Below are positions 51,503 to 60,483 of a stretch of 64,000 nucleotides of DNA, in pieces. Within the stretch, counting starts at the first letter, position 1. Every line of letters starts with the position of its first letter. The stretch is from NCBI RefSeq assembly GCF_003350345.1, contig NZ_QNVJ01000020.1, forward strand, positions 1 to 64,000, read 5' to 3'. The notes beneath the pieces were generated by a model, which was not told where the DNA came from, did not search any database, and was given only the letters and a program-made list of their open reading frames with translations. The position numbers and the translations under genes are program-made. The DNA is from Alkalilacustris brevis (GTDB lineage Bacteria > Pseudomonadota > Alphaproteobacteria > Rhodobacterales > Rhodobacteraceae).

Positions 51503-52216
51503 ATGGACAGCACCGGCTATATCGCCCTTTCGCGGCAATCGGGCTTGATGCGCGAAATGCAGGCCGTCGCGCACAACATCGCCAACCACGCGACCACGGG
51601 TTTCCGCCGCGAGGGGGTGATCTTCGCCGAGTTCGTGCGCGGCACCGGCGCAGGCGACTCGCTGTCGATGGCGCATCTGCACGGGCGCCTGGTATCGCCC
51701 GTGCAGGGGGCGCTGATCATGACCGGCGGGGAATTCGACTTCGCCATCGAGGGGGACGGGTATTTTCTGGTCGCAACCCCCCAGGGCGAACGGCTGACAC
51801 GCTCCGGCAGCTTCATCCCCAATGAAGCGGGCGAACTGGTCTCGGCCGATGGTGCCTTGCTGCTTGATGCGGGGGCCGCGCCACTGATCGTGCCGCCGGG
51901 AGCCACCGATATCCACCTTTCCGCCGATGGAACGCTTTCGGCAGGCGGGATGCCACTGGGGCAGATCGGCTTGGTGACACCGCCAGACCCGGGCGGCCTT
52001 CACCGCGAGCGCGGCACGCTCTTTCGCGCCGATGACGGGGTGGAAGCGGTCGAGGGCGCGCGCCTCCTTCAGGGGCATCTGGAAGAGTCGAACGTGGACC
52101 CGGTGCGCGAGGTTGCCCGCATGATCGAGGTCCAGCGCGCCTATGAGCTGGGCCAACAGTTTCTCGACCGCGAGGATGAGCGCATCCGCGGGGTCATCCA
52201 GACGCTCGGCCGCTGA
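51503..52216 (+). CDS. flgF: Flagellar basal-body rod protein FlgF
   Basis: This 237-residue rod protein has the N-terminal motif MREMQAVAHNIANHATTGFRRE, the middle FAIEGDGYFLVATPQGERLTRSGSF and the C-terminal LQGHLEESNVDPVREVARMIEVQRAYE. It begins 2 bases after the fliQ stop. flgG follows after a 128-base gap with no recognised gene. Confidence 0.92.
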   Translation: MDSTGYIALSRQSGLMREMQAVAHNIANHATTGFRREGVIFAEFVRGTGAGDSLSMAHLHGRLVSPVQGALIMTGGEFDFAIEGDGYFLVATPQGERLTRSGSFIPNEAGELVSADGALLLDAGAAPLIVPPGATDIHLSADGTLSAGGMPLGQIGLVTPPDPGGLHRERGTLFRADDGVEAVEGARLLQGHLEESNVDPVREVARMIEVQRAYELGQQFLDREDERIRGVIQTLGR

Positions 52217-52344
52217 CGATGGTGGACGGGCATCTGCACATACCCGAGAAAAGGCCACCGAAATACGCGTGCCGTGCCGCCCGACCGGGGCGCGACGCGA
52301 AATGAACACGGCAGACCACCACATATCCGAGAAAGGGGCTGAAC

Positions 52345-53130
52345 ATGCGCGCCTTGCAGATCGCCGCAACCGGGATGCTCGCACAGCAGACACGGGTCGA
52401 TGTGATTTCCAACAACCTCGCCAACATGAACACCACCGGCTTCAACGCCCGCCGTGCCGAATTCGCGGATCTGCATTACCAGCAGCACACCCGTGCGGGC
52501 ACGATCAACGCCGCCGATGGCACCCTGGTGCCTGTGGGGGTGCAGCTGGGCCTCGGGGTGCGGCCGGCGGCGGTATCGGTCATGCTCGCACAGGGCGCGC
52601 CGGTCCAGACGAATGGCGATCTCGACATCGCGATCGAGGGGCGCGGCTATCTCGAGGTGGCGCACCCTTCAGGAATGCCCGCCTATACACGTGACGGCGG
52701 TCTGCACCGCTCGGCTGACGGACTGGTTGTCACCGCCGACGGGTTCGAACTGGTGCCCGGCATCGTCATCCCCGACGACGCGCGCAGCCTGTCGATCAAC
52801 GCCGCCGGCGAGGTTTACGCCTATTTCGGCGACCGGCCGGAGCCGGAAATCCTGGGCCAGATCACGCTGGCCGCCTTCACCAACGAAAAGGGGCTTGAGG
52901 CAATCGGCTCCAACCTTTTCGCCGAAACCGGCGCCTCCGGCCCGGCAATGATCGGCGCCCCCGGCGAAAACGGCCTGGGCACCCTGCGCCAGGGTTATCT
53001 CGAGGAAAGCTCGGTCGATGCCATCCGCGAAGTGAGCGAGTTGATCAAAGCCCAGCGCGGCTATGAGCTCAATGCCAAAGTCATCACCGCCGCCGATCAG
53101 ATGCTTGGCGCGACGGCGCAGGTGCGCTGA
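52345..53130 (+). CDS. flgG: Flagellar distal rod protein FlgG
   Basis: This 261-residue rod protein starts with the typical MRALQIAATGMLAQQTRVDVISNNLANMNTTGF. The middle has DLDIAIEGRGYLEV, and the end YLEESSVDAIREVSELIKAQRGYELNAKVI. The ATG has AGAAAGGGG about 9 bases upstream. It overlaps flgA by one base. Confidence 0.95.
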   Translation: MRALQIAATGMLAQQTRVDVISNNLANMNTTGFNARRAEFADLHYQQHTRAGTINAADGTLVPVGVQLGLGVRPAAVSVMLAQGAPVQTNGDLDIAIEGRGYLEVAHPSGMPAYTRDGGLHRSADGLVVTADGFELVPGIVIPDDARSLSINAAGEVYAYFGDRPEPEILGQITLAAFTNEKGLEAIGSNLFAETGASGPAMIGAPGENGLGTLRQGYLEESSVDAIREVSELIKAQRGYELNAKVITAADQMLGATAQVR

Positions 53131-53591
53131 TGGCTGCGCGGCAAGCACCCCGCCTGCCCTGCGCTGCGCTCGCCGCCGTGCTGCTGGGCGCCGCGCCGGC
53201 CCTGGCCGAAACCCTCGTCGTCACCCGGACGGTTCGTGCCGGCGAGGTGCTCGCGCCGCAGGATCTCGCCATCATCCCCGAAACCACCCCCGGAAGCTTC
53301 AACAACCCCGCAGGCGTCATCGGCATGGAGGCCCGCGTCGCGCTCTATGCCGGTCGGCCGTTGCGACAGGGCGATGTCGGGCCGCCGGCGCTGGTCGAAC
53401 GCAACCAGATCGTCACCCTGGTCTACCGGCAGGGCGGTCTGCGGATCACCACCGATGCCCGCGCGCTGGGGCGCGCCGGCGCGGGCGAGGCGGTTCGGGC
53501 CATGAACCTTGCGTCACGCAGCACGATCTCGGCCGTGGTCGGACAGGATGGCACGCTGCATGTCTCCGGCAGCGCCACGCCAGATCACTGA
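53130..53591 (+). CDS. flgA: Flagellar P-ring assembly chaperone FlgA
   Basis: This 153-residue periplasmic protein has a signal peptide (cleavage near ALA-E at about 29) and a SAF domain (GEVLAPQDLAIIPETTPGSF, RVALYAGRPLRQGDV). The C-terminal part has VNLASRSTISAVV-like sequence (AMNLASRSTISAVVGQDGTL). It helps FlgI assemble the P ring. Start overlaps the flgG stop (TGATG). Confidence 0.9.
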   Translation: MAARQAPRLPCAALAAVLLGAAPALAETLVVTRTVRAGEVLAPQDLAIIPETTPGSFNNPAGVIGMEARVALYAGRPLRQGDVGPPALVERNQIVTLVYRQGGLRITTDARALGRAGAGEAVRAMNLASRSTISAVVGQDGTLHVSGSATPDH

Positions 53592-53616
53592 AACACATCC
53601 AATCCGGAGGCTGCTC

Positions 53617-54342
53617 ATGCACCGTTTCGCAATACTTGTCCTGTGTCTTTTCACCCTGGGCTGCGAACGGCTGGACCGTATCGGCCAGGCGCCCGGGTTC
53701 AACCCGGTCGAGGCAACCGCCCAGCACCACGCCATGCACAGCATCCCCCTGCCTGAACGCGCCGGGGACCGGCGCCCGACCGACACGGCCTCGATCTGGT
53801 CGGCGGGGCAGAAATCACTCCTGGGCGATCGGCGCGCCAGCCGCCGCGGCGACATCCTGACCGTGGTGATCGAGATCGACGACCGCGCCGAGATGTCGAA
53901 CAACTCGGCGCGCGCGCGCACCGGGTCGGAGAGCATGTCGGTCTCGTCGCTGTTCGGTCTGCCACAAAGGGTCGATCGCCACCTGCCCGACGGCGCAAGC
54001 ATGGGCGATGCGGTCGCCACGAGCGGCGCGGGCAGCTTCAGCGGCGATGGCGCAATCCGGCGCAATGAGCGGCTGACGCTCAGGGTCGCAACCACCATTG
54101 TCGAACAGCTCCCCAACGGTGTTCTCCGTATCGAAGGCACGCAGGAAGTGCGCGTCAATCAAGAATTGCGCGAACTCGTCGTGACAGGCTATGTCCGCCC
54201 CGAAGACATCAGCCGACGCAACGAGATCACCTATGACAAGATCGCCGGCGCGCGGATCGCCTATGGCGGACGCGGGCTGATCTCTGATGTGCAGCGACCG
54301 CGCTGGGGGCAGGATATGGCCGATATCGTGCTGCCTTTCTGA
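53617..54342 (+). CDS. flgH: Flagellar L-ring lipoprotein FlgH
   Basis: This 241-residue outer-membrane lipoprotein has a lipobox LFTLGC (Cys near residue 15) and the FlgH pattern SIWSAGQKSLLGDRRASRRGDILTVVIEIDD. Late motifs are LRIEGTQEVRVNQELREL and VRPEDISRRNEITYDKIAGARIAYGGRG. ATG at 53617 has CCGGAGG upstream. flgI is not in the window. Confidence 0.94.
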   Translation: MHRFAILVLCLFTLGCERLDRIGQAPGFNPVEATAQHHAMHSIPLPERAGDRRPTDTASIWSAGQKSLLGDRRASRRGDILTVVIEIDDRAEMSNNSARARTGSESMSVSSLFGLPQRVDRHLPDGASMGDAVATSGAGSFSGDGAIRRNERLTLRVATTIVEQLPNGVLRIEGTQEVRVNQELRELVVTGYVRPEDISRRNEITYDKIAGARIAYGGRGLISDVQRPRWGQDMADIVLPF

Positions 54343-54354
54343 AGGGACGCGCGA

Positions 54355-54825
54355 ATGCACCGGATGCTTCCCATTCTTCTTGCGCTGCTCGGGCTTGCCG
54401 GGGGCATCGGTGCCGGTCTGGTGCTTTCGCCGGGCCCCGCGCCCGCGCCCGGCACGGCGGACGCCCCGCCTACGGCCCCTGCCCCGGGCACAGCCGCCGA
54501 AGGACGCGATTACGTGCGGCTGAACAACCAGTTCATCGTTCCGGTGCTCACGGATGGCAAGATCAGCGCGATGGTGATCCTCGCGGTTGGCATCGAAACC
54601 GCCGCAGGTGAAACCGCCCTTGTCCGAAATCACGAGCCCCGGCTGCGCGACATCTTTCTGCAAACACTTTTCGAACATTCCAATGCCGGGGGGTTCAGCG
54701 GGCATTTCACCGCATCGGCCCCGATGCACAGGCTGCGCAGTGCCCTGCGCGAGGCCGCGCAGAGTGTGCTCGGCCCCGCGGCGACCGATGTCCTTATCAT
54801 CGACCTGATGCGCCAGGACAACTGA
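54355..54825 (+). CDS. fliL: FliL-family flagellar protein
   Basis: This 156-residue protein has an N-terminal membrane helix (residues 5-24), a Pro/Ala-rich linker, and a C-terminal FliL-like domain (YVRLNNQFIVPVL, MVILAVGIET, VRNHEPRLRDIFLQTLFEHSNAG). FliL supports the stator near the motor. It is the last gene of the flgB operon, 12 bases after flgH. The family is diverse, so the name is tentative. Confidence 0.75.
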   Translation: MHRMLPILLALLGLAGGIGAGLVLSPGPAPAPGTADAPPTAPAPGTAAEGRDYVRLNNQFIVPVLTDGKISAMVILAVGIETAAGETALVRNHEPRLRDIFLQTLFEHSNAGGFSGHFTASAPMHRLRSALREAAQSVLGPAATDVLIIDLMRQDN

Positions 54826-55386
54826 GCGACGCCGCTCCAGCCCCCAGGGGCAGGTCGCGCGATCACGCCGGATGCACAGCCCGGCCCGCCACCGTATCGC
54901 GACCCTCCCGCTGCAGCCTTTCGGCCTTTCGCTGAAACAGTCGAAACCCTGTGAATCCATGACCTTGCGCGACTGCGACCCGCAAAGGTCCATCAACTTT
55001 CTCTGAAGTTGCCGTAAAATACAAAACGCTTTGCCTTTGCGCCCCCTCGCGCAATCTGGCAATCTTCCTCAACGGGCCAGGACGGCCGGAACCAATTTCC
55101 AAGACGTGCATGTGCTGTGTGAAGGGCATGTGGGGGGCTGGAGGGTTTCGGGCAACCGGGCCCTCCGGCAACCTTCGCAAGCGCCACGCCATGGGCGGCT
55201 CAAGGCCGGCGGCAGTGGCGCGCAGCTTCGCCCACCAGCGGCTTGGCCCCCAGCCAATGCTGGCTTCCCGTCACGCACCCACCCCTTTCTTCTTGGGGCA
55301 AATATCCTCGCCGAAGGCAACCGGAACAGGTGCCGCAGGCACCAGCATCCGCATATGCGCGCAACACCCGCACGCAGCGCCCGTAT
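54826..55386. other. 561-base region without a recognised gene
   Basis: This stretch separates the flagellar operon from the convergent EVE-domain gene. Open frames on both strands lack ribosome sites, conserved motifs and plausible starts. No clear terminator, tRNA or repeat was found. It may be a decayed remnant or hold a small RNA. Confidence 0.5.
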
Positions 55387-55806
55387 TCAGGGCGCGCAGG
55401 CGGCCAGTTCGCAGATGATGCGCCATTCCTCTTCGCGCACCGGCTGCACGGAAAGGCGCGAGTTGCGCACCAGCACCATCTCGGCCAGGCGCGGGTCGGC
55501 CTTGATCTCCTGCAGGCTCACCTGGCGGGGCAGCGGCTGTCGCGCCCGGATATCCACGCATTCCCAGCGTGGGTCATCGCTGGTGCTGTCGGGATGCGCC
55601 AGCGCGCAGACCTCGGCGATGCCGACAATCGCGGTGTCGCTGCGGGAGTGATAGAAGAAAACCTTATCACCCAGTTTCATCTGCCGCATGTTGTTGCGCG
55701 CCTGATAGTTGCGCACACCGTCCCATTCCTCGCCCGCATCGCCCTTTGCAACCAGGTCACCCCACGAGAACACATCGGGTTCGGATTTCATGAGCCAGAA
55801 AGCCAT
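55387..55806 (-). CDS. EVE (PUA-like) domain protein
   Basis: This 139-residue protein is a full EVE domain: MAFWLMKSEPDVFSWGDL, WDGVRNYQARNNMRQMKLGDKVFFYHS, IVGIAEVCALAHPD and WECVDIRARQPLPR. The EVE family binds modified bases in RNA or DNA. The ATG at 55806 overlaps the stop of the upstream YciI-like gene by one base. Confidence 0.93.
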   Translation of the reverse strand: MAFWLMKSEPDVFSWGDLVAKGDAGEEWDGVRNYQARNNMRQMKLGDKVFFYHSRSDTAIVGIAEVCALAHPDSTSDDPRWECVDIRARQPLPRQVSLQEIKADPRLAEMVLVRNSRLSVQPVREEEWRIICELAACAP

Positions 55807-56081
55807 CAGCCAAGCACCTTTTTCCACGCGGCGATACTGACCGTTTCGAAAAGCCCGGCCTGTGCGTAAGGGTCCTGGGCGGCCCAGGCCTCGGCCGCGG
55901 CGCGGCCGGCCACGTCGAGGATCACCAAAGAGCCGGTCATCCCGCCGGCCTCGTCCAGAAAAGGGCCGGCCATGTGAACCGCACCGCTGGCTTCGGCATA
56001 GGCCAGATGCGCGGCGCGGTTCTCCTGTCGCAGGTTGGCATGGCCCGGCTTGTCGTGGCAGATCAGGGCGAACAGAGGCAT
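55806..56081 (-). CDS. YciI-like protein
   Basis: This 91-residue ferredoxin-like-fold protein starts MPLFALICHDKPGHANLRQENRAAHLAYAE, with the conserved His and Asp residues of YciI (HLAYAE, GPFLDE, DPYAQAGLF). Some relatives act as dehydrochlorinases or simple hydrolases. The function here is unknown. It lies 5 bases after gpsA and is coupled to the EVE gene. Confidence 0.9.
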   Translation of the reverse strand: MPLFALICHDKPGHANLRQENRAAHLAYAEASGAVHMAGPFLDEAGGMTGSLVILDVAGRAAAEAWAAQDPYAQAGLFETVSIAAWKKVLG

Positions 56082-56086
56082 TGTTC

Positions 56087-57079
56087 CTACTCCTCCTTCA
56101 GGGGGCGGGCCAGAAGGGCCTCGACGGCCTGCGCGATGCTCAGGCGGTCTTCCAGAATCGCGGCGATCATGGCGCAGATGGGCAGTTCGACCGCGTGCCG
56201 CTCGGCCAGCCGCAGCACCGCCCGCGCCGTGGCCGCACCTTCGACGGTGGTGCCTTCGGGCAACTGCTCGCCTGCGGCCAGCGCCTTGCCGAAGCGGAAG
56301 TTGCGCGATTTTTCCGATGTGCAGGTCAGCACCAGATCGCCAATACCCGAAAGACCCGCCAAGGTCTCTGACCGCGCGCCCAGCGCCTCGGCCAGGCGCA
56401 GCATCTCGGCATAGCCGCGGGTGGTCAGCGCCGCGCGGGCACTGTCGCCCAGCCCTGCGCCGATGACGATGCCCGCGGCGATGGCAATGACATTCTTGAG
56501 CGCGCCGCCCAGTTCGGCGCCCGCCACATCGGTGCTGCGATATAGCCGCAGCGCCGGGGTCGAAAGCCGCGCCTGCAACTGCCCGGCGGTGGCTTCGTCG
56601 GCGCAGGCCAATGTCAGGGCGGTAGGTAGCCCGCGCGCGATATCAGCCGCGAAGCTGGGCCCCGTCAGGATCGCGGCGCGGCTGCCGGGCAGAACGGCGG
56701 CAATGGTGCCCACCGGCCCCAGCCCGGTTTCCAGGTCGATCCCCTTGGAGCAGGCCACCAGCGCCCCGACCCTGCCCAGCACCCTGACATGGGCGCGCAG
56801 GAACCCCGAAAGCCGCTGCATCGGCACAGCCAGCAGAACGGCCTCCGCCCCGACCATAAGCGCCGGGTCGCTTTCCAGTTCGACCACATCAGGCAGGGTC
56901 ACGCCGGGCAGGCGGCGGGTGTTTTCGCGCAGGCGCCGCATCTCGGCCACATGATCGGCATCGCGCGCCCAAAGCGTCACCCGCGCGCCACCATGCGCCA
57001 GCACAACCGCCAGCGCCGTGCCGAAGGCCCCGGCCCCGGCCACCGCCACGCGCAACCCGCCCTGCGAGGTGCTGCTCAT
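56087..57079 (-). CDS. gpsA: NAD(P)+-dependent glycerol-3-phosphate dehydrogenase
   Basis: This 330-residue enzyme reduces dihydroxyacetone phosphate to sn-glycerol 3-phosphate for phospholipids. The Rossmann motif is [16 protein letters not shown]. The catalytic lysine lies in [57 protein letters not shown] is the family signature. It overlaps tsaD by 4 bases. Confidence 0.95.
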   Translation of the reverse strand: MSSTSQGGLRVAVAGAGAFGTALAVVLAHGGARVTLWARDADHVAEMRRLRENTRRLPGVTLPDVVELESDPALMVGAEAVLLAVPMQRLSGFLRAHVRVLGRVGALVACSKGIDLETGLGPVGTIAAVLPGSRAAILTGPSFAADIARGLPTALTLACADEATAGQLQARLSTPALRLYRSTDVAGAELGGALKNVIAIAAGIVIGAGLGDSARAALTTRGYAEMLRLAEALGARSETLAGLSGIGDLVLTCTSEKSRNFRFGKALAAGEQLPEGTTVEGAATARAVLRLAERHAVELPICAMIAAILEDRLSIAQAVEALLARPLKEE

Positions 57080-58173
57080 GCCTTTGCCCCTTTCCTGCCG
57101 CCGCCATAGCTGGCCGGGTTCGCCGTATCGAGCGGCCAGCGGGGCCGTGCGGCCAATGCCATGCCGTCGCGCGCGCCCAGACGAAAGCGTTCAAGACCCG
57201 CCCAGGCGATCATTGCGGCATTGTCGGTGCAAAGAGCAAGCGGCGGCGCGACAAAGGGCAAGCCTGCCTCATTCGCCACAGCCTCGAGCCGGGCGCGGAT
57301 GGCGCGGTTTGCCGCGACCCCGCCGGCCACGGCAAAGCCCGTGCCCGCCAGCCCTTCGGCGCGAAAGACTGCAATCGCGCGGCGCGATTTTTCGGCCAGC
57401 ACATCCACCACCGCCGCCTGGAAGCAGGCGCACAGATCGGCCCGGTCGGCCTGCGTCAGCCCCCCCTTTTCGGCTACCAGCGCATCGCGCGCGCGCAACA
57501 GCGCTGTCTTGAGCCCCGAAAAGGAGAGGTCACAGCCGGGGCGGTCCAGCAGCGGGCGCGGAAAGCGAAAGCGCGCCGGATCGCCGGCCTGCGCCTCGAC
57601 CTCGACCGAGGGGCCGCCGGGCTGCGGCAGGCCCAGCAGCTTGGCGGTCTTGTCGAAGGCCTCGCCCGGAGCATCGTCGATGGTGGTGCCCAGGCGGGTG
57701 AAATCCTCGGCCCCGCGTACGATGACGAACTGGCAATGCCCGCCCGAGACCAGCAGCATGAGGTAGGGAAATTCCAGCCCGTCGGTCAGGCGTGGTGTCA
57801 GCGCGTGCCCGGCCAGGTGGTTGACCCCGACCAACGGCAACCCCGCCCCGGCGGCCAGCCCCTTGGCGCACATCACCCCCGCCAGCACGCCCCCGATCAG
57901 CCCCGGCCCGGCGGTCACGGCAATGGCATCCATGTCGCGCAGCCCCAGCCCGGCGCCTTCCAGCGCGGCCTCGACACACAGGTCGAGCTTTTCGGCATGG
58001 GCGCGGGCGGCGATCTCGGGAACCACCCCACCGAAGGCCGCGTGCAGATCGGTTTGCGCCGCGACGATATTTGACAGGATCTCGGGTGCCGCGCCCGTGC
58101 AATGGCGCACCACGGCCGCAGCGGTGTCGTCGCAGCTGCTTTCCAGTCCGAGTATGGTGAGGCACCGGCCCAT
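57076..58173 (-). CDS. tsaD: tRNA threonylcarbamoyladenosine synthase subunit TsaD
   Basis: This 365-residue ASKHA-fold enzyme transfers threonylcarbamoyl to A37 of ANN-decoding tRNAs. The N-terminal [15 protein letters not shown] and the metal-binding [13 protein letters not shown] (HxxxH) are intact, as are [11 protein letters not shown] and the later [17 protein letters not shown] at 58173 starts the homologous part. gpsA follows with 4-base overlap; hemD is divergent. Confidence 0.95.
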   Translation of the reverse strand: MGRCLTILGLESSCDDTAAAVVRHCTGAAPEILSNIVAAQTDLHAAFGGVVPEIAARAHAEKLDLCVEAALEGAGLGLRDMDAIAVTAGPGLIGGVLAGVMCAKGLAAGAGLPLVGVNHLAGHALTPRLTDGLEFPYLMLLVSGGHCQFVIVRGAEDFTRLGTTIDDAPGEAFDKTAKLLGLPQPGGPSVEVEAQAGDPARFRFPRPLLDRPGCDLSFSGLKTALLRARDALVAEKGGLTQADRADLCACFQAAVVDVLAEKSRRAIAVFRAEGLAGTGFAVAGGVAANRAIRARLEAVANEAGLPFVAPPLALCTDNAAMIAWAGLERFRLGARDGMALAARPRWPLDTANPASYGGGRKGAKA

Positions 58174-58279
58174 GCGCGCGCAATTCGCCTTTTGTTGCGT
58201 CACAGTTGCAAGCGGGGTAGCACCCGGAACACGGCCAGACAATATGGAGCGCGCCGCGGCGCGAAAGCCCTTGCCCGAA

Positions 58280-59035
58280 ATGTCACCCGCCCTGTTGCTG
58301 ACCCGACCGCGCACGCAGGCCGGGCGTTTCGCCCGCGCATTGGCTGAAAGGATGGGCGCACAGGCGCCCGAGGCGGTGATCGCACCGCTTCTGGAAATTG
58401 TGCCGCGCCCCCTGCCCGATCCGGAAGAAGCCGCCCGCGCGGCAGGGCTGATCTTCACTTCGGAGAATGGCGTGGCGGGCTTCGCCGCCCAGGCGGCACG
58501 GCGCGATTGGCCAGTCTGGTGCGTGGGCACGCGCACGGCTGCCGCGGCACGCGCGGCGGGCTTTGCGCCGGTGCGCTCGGCGCACCGGCAGGGGGGCAAC
58601 GCCGAGGCCCTGCTGCGCCTGCTGTGCGAGACCCGCCCCGAAACGCCGCTTCTTCACCTGCGCGGCGCCCATGCCCGTGGCGATCTGGCCGAAAGGCTGA
58701 CTGCCGCCGGTCTGCCCTGCACGGCGCAGGTGGTCTACGACCAGCAGCCCTGCCCGCTCAGCCCCGAGGCCCGCGCCCTGCTGAGCCGACACGGCGATGT
58801 GATCGTGCCCCTTTTCTCGCCCCGGTCGGCGCGGCTGCTGGTGGCATCCTTGCCTTCTGCCACGCGCGCCCAGCTCTGGCCCGTTGCCATAAGCGCGGCG
58901 GCTGCCGAGGCCTGGCAGGCGGCACGGGCCGACCCTGTCTGCCTTGCCGCGCGGCCCGATGCAAAAGCCATGCTCGGGGCAGTGCAGCGGATTGCCGCGC
59001 GGCTGCGCCTTGAGAGAGCACAGCGCAAGGACTAA
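58280..59035 (+). CDS. hemD: Uroporphyrinogen-III synthase
   Basis: This 251-residue protein has the two-lobe HemD pattern: [53 protein letters not shown] and [29 protein letters not shown]. It cyclises hydroxymethylbilane to uroporphyrinogen III for heme. The sequence is poorly conserved in this family, but the Mic60-HemY neighbours support the call. An ATG at 58244 is an alternative start; neither has a good ribosome site. Confidence 0.85.
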   Translation: MSPALLLTRPRTQAGRFARALAERMGAQAPEAVIAPLLEIVPRPLPDPEEAARAAGLIFTSENGVAGFAAQAARRDWPVWCVGTRTAAAARAAGFAPVRSAHRQGGNAEALLRLLCETRPETPLLHLRGAHARGDLAERLTAAGLPCTAQVVYDQQPCPLSPEARALLSRHGDVIVPLFSPRSARLLVASLPSATRAQLWPVAISAAAAEAWQAARADPVCLAARPDAKAMLGAVQRIAARLRLERAQRKD

Positions 59036-59095
59036 GGTCATAAGGTAGGGGCGCGCGCCATTGGCGCCAGAATGCGAATCGGAAGGAAGGTTTTC

Positions 59096-60472
59096 TTGGC
59101 ACGATCCGGAAAGACGACCCCCAAATCCCCGACGGGGCGCAGGAGCAAAGCGAAGGCGTCCCCATCGCCAGACGAAAAGGAACAGGCCCAGCCCGAAGCG
59201 GCCGCGCCCGAAACCTCTGAAACATTGCAAGAACCCGGGGGCGCGCAGTCATCGCCCGCCCCGACCGATCCGCAGGCACCGGAAACCGGCGTGCCTGGCG
59301 TGCCGCCGGGGATCGACCCTGCCATCCGGCCCGATGCGGTGGTGCCCGCCTCCCGGCCCGACGATGCAGATGAGGCCGCTGCCACAGAACCGTCGCAAGA
59401 GCCCGCGCAAGGGTCATCGCAGGAGCCCGCGCCGGAGACGGCTGCTCCGCCAGCCCCGCCTGCGCCCCCGCGCCGCACCTTCGCGCCGCTGATCCTTGGC
59501 GGGGCGCTGGCCGCCGCGCTGGGTTTCGGCCTGGCCGTTTACATGGATCGAACGGGCCTTTGGCCTTTCGGCGCAAGCGGCGAGATGGCCGCCGTGGAGG
59601 AGGCTCTTGGCAACCAGCAGGAACGGCTTGACGCCACCGAAAGCGCGCTTGCGGCGCTGCGTGACGAACTCACCACCCGCCTGGACGAGTCCACAACCAC
59701 TGCCACCGGCCATGCCGATGCAGTCGCGGCAGCCACCGCCGAGACCCTGCGCGCGGAGTTGGCACAGTTCGAGACGCGGCTGGCCACGCTGGAAGCCCGC
59801 CCGCCCGTGCCCGATGACTTGGGTGCCGACATCCCCGAAGAATTCCTGCAGCAGCTTACGACCCTGCGAGGCGAGCTTGCCGAACTGCGCGACATCGCCG
59901 AGGCGGCGCAGGATCAGGCGCGCGCCGCGCAGACCGCGATTGAGGCCCGCGCTGAGGAGGAAGCCGCCAGGCAGGCCGCCGCCGCCCTGCGCGAGGCGCT
60001 GCGCCAGATCGAAACGGCGCTGGCCGATGGCGCGCCCTATCGCACCCCGCTCAACCGGCTCGCCGAGGCAGGGTTTGCCGCACCGCAGGCGCTGGATGCG
60101 CGCGCAAACGACGGCGTGCCCACGCTGGCCGCCCTGCAAGCCGGCTTTCCGCCTGCGGCCCGCGCGGCTCTGGATGCAACGCGGCGCGACCTCGACGAAG
60201 ACCTTGGCCTTGGCGCGCGGATACTGACCTTCTTGCAGGTGCAGACCGGGGCGCGCTCGCTCGCCCCGCGCGAGGGGGCGGACCCGGATGCAGTGCTTTC
60301 ACGCGCCGAGGCCGCGCTGCGCGAAGGAGCGCTGCAAACCGCCCTTGACGAACTGGGCGCGCTGCCCGACAGCGCTCGCCCGTACCTGACCGACTGGGAG
60401 GAGCAGGCTCGCACAAGGGTGCGGGCAATTGAGGCATTCACCGCGCTTGCTGCGCAAATTGACACGCTCTGA
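59096..60472 (+). CDS. Alphaproteobacterial Mic60 (mitofilin) homologue
   Basis: This protein of about 458 residues has a Ser/Thr/Pro/Glu-rich cytoplasmic N-terminus, one membrane helix (around 135-155, FAPLILGGALAAALGFGLAVYM) and a long Ala/Glu-rich coiled coil. The C-terminal mitofilin domain follows (PYRTPLNRLAEAGF, PAARAALDATRRDLDEDLGLGARILTFLQVQTGARSL). Mic60 shapes cristae in mitochondria, and alphaproteobacterial Mic60 bends inner membranes and is encoded beside hem genes. TTG at 59096 with AAGGAAGG 5 bases ahead is preferred; ATG at 59072 is the alternative. Confidence 0.85.
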   Translation: MARSGKTTPKSPTGRRSKAKASPSPDEKEQAQPEAAAPETSETLQEPGGAQSSPAPTDPQAPETGVPGVPPGIDPAIRPDAVVPASRPDDADEAAATEPSQEPAQGSSQEPAPETAAPPAPPAPPRRTFAPLILGGALAAALGFGLAVYMDRTGLWPFGASGEMAAVEEALGNQQERLDATESALAALRDELTTRLDESTTTATGHADAVAAATAETLRAELAQFETRLATLEARPPVPDDLGADIPEEFLQQLTTLRGELAELRDIAEAAQDQARAAQTAIEARAEEEAARQAAAALREALRQIETALADGAPYRTPLNRLAEAGFAAPQALDARANDGVPTLAALQAGFPPAARAALDATRRDLDEDLGLGARILTFLQVQTGARSLAPREGADPDAVLSRAEAALREGALQTALDELGALPDSARPYLTDWEEQARTRVRAIEAFTALAAQIDTL

Positions 60473-60483
60473 GGGGGCAGCAT

